Source: Stenogyne calaminthoides (lineage: Eukaryota > Streptophyta > Magnoliopsida > Lamiales > Lamiaceae). Taken from it: a DNA stretch of 64,000 nucleotides. How positions within the stretch are numbered: the first letter of the stretch is position 1; the number at the start of each line of letters is the position of its first letter. The stretch is from contig JBBCBC010000033.1 in assembly GCA_037126765.1 (NCBI GenBank), forward strand, positions 7,888,085 through 7,952,084. The letters run 5' to 3'. Position numbers and translations under genes: made by a program. The notes below the pieces were generated by a model. That model had not been told where the DNA came from, did not search any database, and worked only from the letters and a program-made list of their open reading frames with translations. Below are positions 58,304-64,000 of the stretch, piece after piece.

Positions 58304-59989
58304 TTTTTTGGGGATAATTTGTCCGATTCTCGTTTCAACAGTTTGACTCGACTAGTACAACCAAATTCTTAAAAATCCTGATATAAATTTCATATTATAA
58401 ACAAATTTCACACAATATTTACTCTTGAAATTATACTAGTATAACTCTAAATCCCCAATAATAAAGAATCCTCATACCTCAACAATTCTAGATGTATGCG
58501 AATCATTGCTTTTCATTTCCCATTCCATTTCTTTTCTATTTGAAATTTTACAAGCTCCCCCTTTAACTTACATATCAAATTGAAAACCATAGGCAAATTA
58601 TTAGTAAATGACAAGGGGACTTCTTATTTCTTATCCATATCTGACCCCATCAAAATTTTGATCACGTTCACAAGATTTATGTCAGGAAAAGTCGCTGCAA
58701 ATTAATAGATATAACACACATGTCCTGTCGTGTTGTATTAATTTCAAAGATTTTTCAAAACTTAGGCATTTTTTATCTTTTTATTCAACCATTCCATTCT
58801 CAAATCGAGTAACTAGTCATCACTCATCAATACTAACGTGTAATGTCGCATCAAATTTATTTCATAAGAAAACTCTAACGTGAAATCTTCATTAGAATTA
58901 AGGTCTATAATAACAAGTGCGACAAACAAAAACAATGCAGACTAATCTGTAATACTCATATATTACACGTATGACGTAACCCCATTGCTACGAGGATTTT
59001 TTTTAATAATTTTAAATTACATATTTTAAATATTTAATTAATTTAACAAATTTAAATATAAATATAATTTTTAATATCTAATTTTTATATAACATAATTG
59101 GATATTTTCTTGTCATGGAAGATGTCAGCCACCTACGATGTACGGATTCTTCTAAAAGTATCATAATACAGTATCAAATTCGCACCCGCCACTTAAAAGG
59201 AGTGCGATTCTCGAATTCGCGTATTCGGATGTCACTTGGCGAATCGATAAATAATAAAAATAAAATAAATGAGACAAAGTCTAGTATGAAAATTTTCATA
59301 TATGAATTTTTTTTAATGTACAACTAAATTCTGTAATTGGTGAAGGTAAGACAAAATTGAGTGGTTCATGGTTCACTCGTCCCAAGTGGTTCATGGTTCA
59401 CCCGACCCGAATAAGTCATAATTTAGGGTTCATTATTTAGTGTTTAGGGTGTAGATGGTTGATTTAGGGCAATTTTATAGATTTTCATACATAAAAAATT
59501 TCACACTAGACCTACTCAATAAATGAATGAACACGCGAATTCAATCTGCTTATATAGTAAGATGATTATATATGGTCATATTATTAAACATTAGACGTAT
59601 TATCTAGTTGAACTTTATTATCTAATATAACTTAAATTGACAATGCGAAACTCGTTTGAAATAGAATTTATCATTATAATTGATATATATTGGTTTGATG
59701 ATATTTGAATTGTTGTTTTGTTACTTAATTAGATTAAATTATTTAATACTGTTAAGTTTTGAGTGAGAGAAAAATGTAAATTACATATATTAATTTTATA
59801 AAATTTTAAAATTTATATAAATTTCCAGGTGTTATATATAATAAAATATAAATAAATAAACATATCCTCGTCGAATTGCACCTAATTTTTTTTAAAAATG
59901 TGCATCCCCATATTTGAATCGCATCGTCCTCGCAATCTCGTACCCGCATCCATGCAACATAGCCCGCCACATAAGAACAAAAATACTGT
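58304..59989. other. Unassigned AT-rich DNA
   Basis: 1.7 kb with no recognisable coding region, LTR end or tRNA. A 25-bp tandem duplication is at 59361-59410. It may include old decayed repeats or host intergenic DNA. Confidence 0.5.
59361..59410. repeat. 25-bp tandem duplication
   Basis: Two copies of GTGGTTCATGGTTCAC plus nine bases, differing at three positions. Confidence 0.8.
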
Positions 59990-60757
59990 ATGCAGGATTC
60001 TGATGATGATTTGACAATGGAAGAGCTAATGGCTAAGAAGGAAAGGAGAACCAAAAGGAGAAATGATCCTCCTGTGAATGCTGCTGCAGATGCTGCTGAA
60101 TCATCTGATTATGAGAAAGAAGTTGATCCTCAAGCTAAGGACTCTGAGGAAGATATGGAACCTGAGGATGAAGAACCTGAGGAAGAAGAACCTGAAGAAA
60201 ATGAACCTGAAAAAGATAAGCCTGTTGAAGATCAAACTGATGATGAGTTTGATCAACTCTTTGATGAGGTAATGGAATCTGAATCTGACATTGATGATAA
60301 GGAAGAGTATGATAGAAAGTCTGTTGTGGTTAAATCTTTGCTTAAAAGGAACATAATAGATGAAAGGATCATTAAAATCCCAGACTTTGAAGCTAATAAC
60401 CTGATTGCTTTTCTAGAGAGTAGATCATTGTTGCATGCTCTTCAATATGCTAAACCTTATTATGTTGGTTGGGTTGCTGAATTCTATACAAATTTGAAAA
60501 GGAGTTGTGGTAATAGGCAGTCTTCAAACTATGGAAAGATAAGATTCAGATATAATGTGGTAATAATCAATCCTATGCTTATCAATATCTTTCTAAGGAC
60601 TAGACAAAGTGAGGAGGATAATGTTGAGATGGATATTAAGGAAGTGATGTCTGTCATCACTGGTGGAAGGTATTCTGAATGGACCTTACAGGTTTTCACG
60701 CCAAATTAACCTCCTCAGATTCTCGTGATGCATAAGCTTCTTGTTTCCAATTGGCTA
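59990..60757 (+). pseudogene. ORF3-like gene (plant transposon protein type), cut by element B
   Basis: Open for 239 residues from MQDSDDDLTMEELMAKK. An acidic region with PEDEEPEEEEPEE-type repeats (about 45-80) is followed by a domain with LHALQYAKPYYVGWVAEFYTNLKR, VVIINPMLINIFLRTR and VMSVITGGRYSEW. This domain resembles the putative plant transposon protein family and lines up loosely with ORF3 of A and D. After a TAA at 60707 the same frame goes on HKLLVSNWL and is cut exactly there by the LTR of B. The segment's own element is not otherwise visible. The CG-type changes are absent here. Confidence 0.7.
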
Positions 60758-60910
60758 TGTTGGGAGATGAATTTAATAAAGAAGCTTTGATTAGATCCCA
60801 AAACCCCTGAGTATGACATGTTCAGGATAATCTTGATAGATCGAGTCGATTCAAAGATAGAGTGTTCGTGAAGCTCTGCGCCATGTATAGTCAATGATAT
60901 AGATCGGGTT

Positions 60911-61440
60911 AGATTCAAGACTCGAAAAGTTTAAAGAAATCAAGACTCGATAAGAAATCAAGACTCGATAAATAACTAAAGAAACTCAAGACTCAAGAAA
61001 GTCACGTAAGAAATCAAGACTCAAGTTGCTAAAAGAATCAAGACTCAAGAAGAATCAAGAAATCAAGACTCAAGAAAGTTTTCAAGAAATCAAGACTCAA
61101 AAAAGTTTTTGAAGAAATCAAGACTCAAAGAAGTTATCAAGAAACCAAGACTCAAGAAGTTTCTCAAGAAATCGGAAGACTCAAGAAGTTTCAAGAAATC
61201 AAGACTCAAAGTTTTTGAAGAAACTGAAGACTCAAGATGTCATCAAGACTCAAGAAGTCACCGGGTTAACAAGACTCGTAAGACATCAAGACTCGTAAGA
61301 CATCAAGACTCGTAAGACTATAAGACATCAAGACTCAGAAGACATCAAGACTCAGGGAAGACAATCGAAGACTCGTAAGATTCCAAGACACGTAAGATAT
61401 CAAGACCCCAAAGAGTTATCAAGAACTAGTAAGATAATCA
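60911..61440 (+). repeat. U3 tandem array of element B LTR
   Basis: More than 15 imperfect units built on AAGAAATCAAGACTCAAG, the reverse complement sense of the GAGTCTTGA core in A. It is longer and less regular than in A. Some units carry CG where A has CAG. Confidence 0.85.
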
Positions 61441-61908
61441 ATACCAAGATAACCTAATGTTCCGAGGAACTGAATAATATCTATCTGAAGACTACAAAAC
61501 TGAGAAAAACGTAAATATTCAGATAAATAGATATTGCCCAAGACATTCATTTGCAGACAAAAGGAACTAAGTCTAAGTGTTGTTTAAGGTTATCTCATTC
61601 AGAGAGATTGACCAAATAGAGACGTTATGTTTGTCTTCACATTTATCAAGACAAGAACCAATCGTAGAGAAGACAACACCGTGCTTTTCATCGACCTTTG
61701 AAAGGAACAAGACTCTAAATCATGTCAGTAATACTATGTTCCAGACTGCAAAAATTGGTGATTTACTACATGAATGCATATTTCCTAAAACATGCAAGGG
61801 AGTATTCAAACCCTAAATATAGTCGTTCATCAAACACCATAAGAGGAAACTCATGAAGCTATCTCCTCCAACGGATAGTTTTTCAAGAGTGACCTTGGTG
61901 AAGTTGCC

Positions 61909-61916
61909 TATAAATA
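61909..61916 (+). promoter_or_regulatory. TATA box of the element B LTR
   Basis: TATAAATA in GTTGCCTATAAATAC, same place as in A. Confidence 0.75.
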
Positions 61917-62395
61917 CTAGTGACCCTTTACATTGAGAGGTTACGGGAAATTTGAAAGTAACTCAAGAGCTCATTCGTATTATTGCAAATTGAAGCACTT
62001 GAAAAACCAAGAATTTCCCAAGTGTTTCACATTGGAGATAGCTCATTCACTAAGCCTAGACTGATAAGAAATATCCAAAGCTTAGTAGAGATATCCTAAC
62101 CTTTACATTGTTCTTATTGTAAAGGATATCTCATCCTAGTTGAAACTGAACCGTAAAACCCAAACCCTTTGTTAATGTAGTTTGTGTGTGTTTTTGTTGG
62201 TGAGTTGGAGTTGTAAAAGAGTTAGTAAGCTACGTTGAGTTAGCCGAGAAACTCTAGAGAAGAAGTTAGTAAGCTACTTGTGGTAGTCAACACTTGTGTG
62301 TGTTGAGTTAGTAAGCTGCAGTGAGTCAGCCAGAAAACTCAAGGTTGAAAAGTGAGTAAGCTACAGTGAGTTAGCCAGAAAGCTTTAGGAAGTGG

Positions 62396-62600
62396 TGAAT
62401 GTTCATGCTAAGGATGTCACTCATACACAGGATACTGCCAAGGCACCTAGGGTGGTGAATGTATATGTAGATGTTTATGGGAGACAAATCAGCCACTCTA
62501 AAGTAATTAGAGTTGTTAGGAAGATTTGGGTTCCAAAAGGTATGTGTAACTCCGGGTAGGACCCTACACCAAATGGGTACCTAAGAACTGATCTGTTTTT
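62396..62600 (+). pseudogene. gag tail of element B
   Basis: Begins in the last part of gag (HAKDVTHTQDTAKAPRVVN, YVDVYGRQISHSKVIRVV), matching 7330-7480 of A. The upstream gag is deleted. Confidence 0.8.
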
Positions 62601-64000
62601 TCAAAGTGAAGGAAAAGGGCATCGAAATAATGAATACAACATAACACTGATGAGTGGAAATGAATTGGCTCCTGCTGTATGGTATCTGGATAGTAGATGT
62701 TCAAGACATATGACAGGATATAAGCAACTAATCACTGACTATGTTGAGCAAAAAGGCCCTCAGATCACATTTGGAGACAATTCTAAAGGACAAACTGAAG
62801 GATATGGAACTCTTAAAGTTGACTCTTTGCATATCCATGGTGTTTCATATGTGTCTGGTCTAAAGAATAACTTGCTTTCTATCACCAATTCTACGGACAA
62901 AGGATTCAAAAAAAGTTGAGTTCTCAAAGAACTTATGTTATGTGAAAGACAATACTTCACATAAAATTTTACTGACTGGTACTAGAAAAGGAAATGTGTA
63001 TCTTGCTGATTGGAGTTCAACTCCTAAAGATACATGTTTGGTTGCAAAAAGTTCCACTGATACCAGTTGGTTGTGGCACAAAAGAATGAATCACTTAAAC
63101 TTCAAAACCCTGAACAAACTTGCAAGATTAGCACTTGTGAGGGGGTTACCCAATGAAGTGTTCAGTAAAGATCATGTATGTGATGCTTGTCAGAAAGGAA
63201 AACAAATCAGAGCATCTTTCAAAAGCAAAGTAGATGTTTCTACTGATAGAATACTACAATTGTTACATATGGATCTCTTTGGTCCAGTAACACCTGTGAG
63301 CACTAATGGTAGAAAATACACACTTGTGGTAGTTGATGACTACTCTAGATACACATGGGTCATATTCTTACTCAGTAAGAAGGAGACTCGAGATAAAAAG
63401 CTACTGAACTCATGAAAAGGCTCAAGATCTTGAAAAAAAGAATCTGAGTGTGGTCAAAATCGATCGATAAAAGGAACCGAGTTTATCAATCATATTATAT
63501 CCGATTATTGTGCAAAGAAATGGAATAGCTCATGAAACATCAAATTACAAGGACCCCACAAACGTAATGATGTTCTTTGAAAGAAGAAATAGGACTCGAA
63601 AAGAAGTTCGCAAGGACAATGATTCTTTGAAGGTCGATATTCCTAAGAGATTTTGGGTGAAGTTATCAACATTTGCATGCTACTCTCGGAACAAATCCAT
63701 GCCAAGAATCAAGGAAAAACTCCATATGAGTTTGTGGAATGAAAGGAAGCCTCTTGTTTTGTTTTTTCTTTCGTGTGTTTGGTTGCAAGTGTTTCATACA
63801 CAATAATGGTAAAGATCATTGAAAACTTTTGATAGCAAAGCCGATGAAGGGATATTCTTAGGATATTCTCAAGTCGAGAAAACCTTCGAGTTTACAACCG
63901 TAGGACTCTTATTGTGGAAGAAATACCTCATGTTGTTTTTGATGAATCTACTTATGTTCGGAAGAAACAGAAACATGACTCTGCAGAATCGATCAAGAGA
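62601..64000 (+). pseudogene. Protease and integrase of element B (partial)
   Basis: The protease site reads WYLDSRCSRHM: the catalytic DSG is DSR, one G-to-A change from A. A one-base shift near 62910 leads to a second open piece with TSWLWHKRMNHLNFKTLNKLARLALVRG, CDACQKGKQ, HMDLFGPVTPVS and VDDYSRYTWVIFLLS. From 63390 the text decays with CG in place of CAG (AAAATCGATCGATAAAAGG against AAAATCAGATCAGATAAAGG in A), and the frame is lost in the integrase core. It ends at the window edge in the acidic linker. Confidence 0.88.

Larger units (their letters stand above)
60758..62395 (+). mobile_element. 5' LTR of element B, 3' truncated
   Basis: Starts TGTTGGGAGATGAATTTAAT, as in A. It has a longer U3 array than A, a TATA box at 61909-61916, and ends at AGCTTTAGGAAGTGG. 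In A that text is followed by several hundred more bases including the U5 block. Confidence 0.88.
60758..64000 (+). mobile_element. Element B: same family as A, with an internal deletion, right end outside window
   Basis: LTR start at 60758, then a direct joint at about 62395 from LTR to the tail of gag, then protease and integrase to the window end. About 200-300 bp of LTR, the primer site and most of gag are missing. Protein text is nearly the same as in A. Confidence 0.88.

Noticed and set aside
59115..59327. 70-codon ORF in the unassigned region
   Set aside because: No motif and biased AT-rich composition; nothing supports coding.

Overview
This window is a stretch of plant (angiosperm) repeat DNA. 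Nearly all of it is made of Ty1/copia LTR retrotransposons, most of them broken and nested in one another. Plant origin is inferred from copia pol proteins in the order protease, integrase, reverse transcriptase (RT), RNase H; from initiator-Met tRNA primer sites; from the very AT-rich background; and from an extra ORF that resembles plant-only transposon-associated proteins. A member of the Lamiales is my best guess, but it is only an impression. I see no ordinary host gene, rRNA, tRNA or CRISPR array.

Layout. 1-11655: element A, minus strand, with 5' LTR 9771-11655, gag-pol 9646-3836 and a long third ORF (ORF3) running off the left edge. 11661-16619: an AT-rich tandem repeat (units near 430-620 bp) carrying a truncated relative, element C (13194-16439). 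16620-40122: element G, plus strand, split by two insertions. The first is element E (19810-32047, perfect 5-bp target duplication AGGGG), which itself carries three insertions shaped like single LTRs (20625-22205, 26744-28073, 28285-29442). The second is element H (33814-39812, minus), which carries another such LTR (37919-39334). 40123-40806: a possible Helitron end. 40812-58303: element J, minus, split by element D (42980-56393, plus). D runs into a gap of exactly 500 N (56394-56893). 58304-59989: unassigned AT-rich DNA. 59990-60757: the N-terminal part of another ORF3, cut by element B (60758-64000, plus), which belongs to the same family as A.

Two copia groups are present. The A/B and C/D/J group has a PBS of the form AGTGGTATCAGAGC, SIRE-like gag-pol, LTRs of 1.6-1.9 kb with short tandem repeats in U3, and ORF3 between pol and the 3' LTR. 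The E/G/H group has 1.6-1.7 kb LTRs, a leader of about 1.5 kb with a GC-rich island and a conserved hairpin, and no third ORF.

The most notable biology is ORF3. It is seen in four copies and has a TATA box of its own in both copies whose upstream region is visible. In D its leader holds a probable intron, and a divergent minus-strand unit with its own TATA box lies between pol and ORF3. The most notable technical point is a patchy, systematic change of CAG/CTG to CG or CCG. It looks like a base-calling error at methylated CHG sites and probably causes many of the apparent frameshifts, especially in D, J and the end of B.
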